The notes beneath the pieces are model-generated. The model saw only the letters and a list, made by a program, of their open reading frames with translations. It made no database searches and was not told the origin of the DNA. A DNA stretch of 13,785 nucleotides from CAZYQW01 sp964649825 (GTDB taxonomy: Bacteria; Planctomycetota; B15-G4; JADJEK01), in assembly GCA_964649825.1 (NCBI GenBank), contig CAZYQW010000043.1, positions 1-13,785 of the forward strand. Reading direction: 5' to 3'. This document shows positions 13,780 to 13,785 of the stretch, one piece after another. The stretch's first letter is position 1. Every line of letters begins with the position of its first letter. Position numbers and translations under genes: made by a program.

Positions 13780-13785
13780 CACCAA

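Noticed and set aside
1..13785. The whole window as a composite transposon or integrative element
   Set aside because: The cargo is housekeeping (tyrS, hemH, hemG) plus ordinary envelope genes; no transposase, integrase or target duplication is visible. The repeat alone does not establish mobility.

Overview
The window is a GC-rich bacterial segment that reads as ordinary chromosome: housekeeping genes at the left, secreted or envelope proteins in the middle and right. The lineage is inferred from protein style only. A TPR + FG-GAP + ASPIC/UnbV lipoprotein, a protein made of serial carboxypeptidase-regulatory-like (Ig-like) units, and a small protein with three CP..CCxxC modules together suggest Planctomycetota. 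Acidobacteriota, Myxococcota or a related phylum remain possible. No tRNA, rRNA, CRISPR array, phage gene or complete transposase gene was seen.

Layout. (1) 186-3983, plus strand: tyrS, hemH and hemG form a tightly packed operon with a 1-nt gap and an ATGA overlap. It makes tyrosyl-tRNA synthetase and the last two enzymes of heme synthesis. A 14-bp perfect stem at 3985-4022 follows it. (2) 4053-4742, minus strand: an exported protein with three cysteine-rich, probably metal-binding YHS/TRASH-like modules. (3) Divergent from it, plus strand: a small lipoprotein (4897-5520) whose C-terminal half looks like the P1-head region of SecD; then a 961-residue exported or membrane-anchored protein of about nine Ig-like units (5596-8481); then an S41-type protease homologue (8478-9758) coupled to the previous gene by a GTGA overlap. 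(4) Minus strand, read from the right end inward: a 114-residue four-helix membrane protein (13253-13597), then a 1136-residue TPR/FG-GAP/ASPIC lipoprotein (9795-13205).

The two ends of the window are an exact 135-bp inverted repeat (1-135 and 13645-13779). Each copy sits just upstream of an inward-pointing operon in the same relative orientation, and a possible -10 box lies at the inner edge of each. This could be a dispersed repeat at which an assembly broke, the ends of flanking mobile elements, or a duplicated leader/promoter. It is the main structure the genes do not explain.

Functional links within the window are limited. hemG and hemH catalyse consecutive steps. The Ig-like protein and the S41 protein are probably co-translated, and so are likely to share a location or substrate. 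The other envelope genes have no known process that I can assign. No gap longer than about 190 bases lacks a gene.
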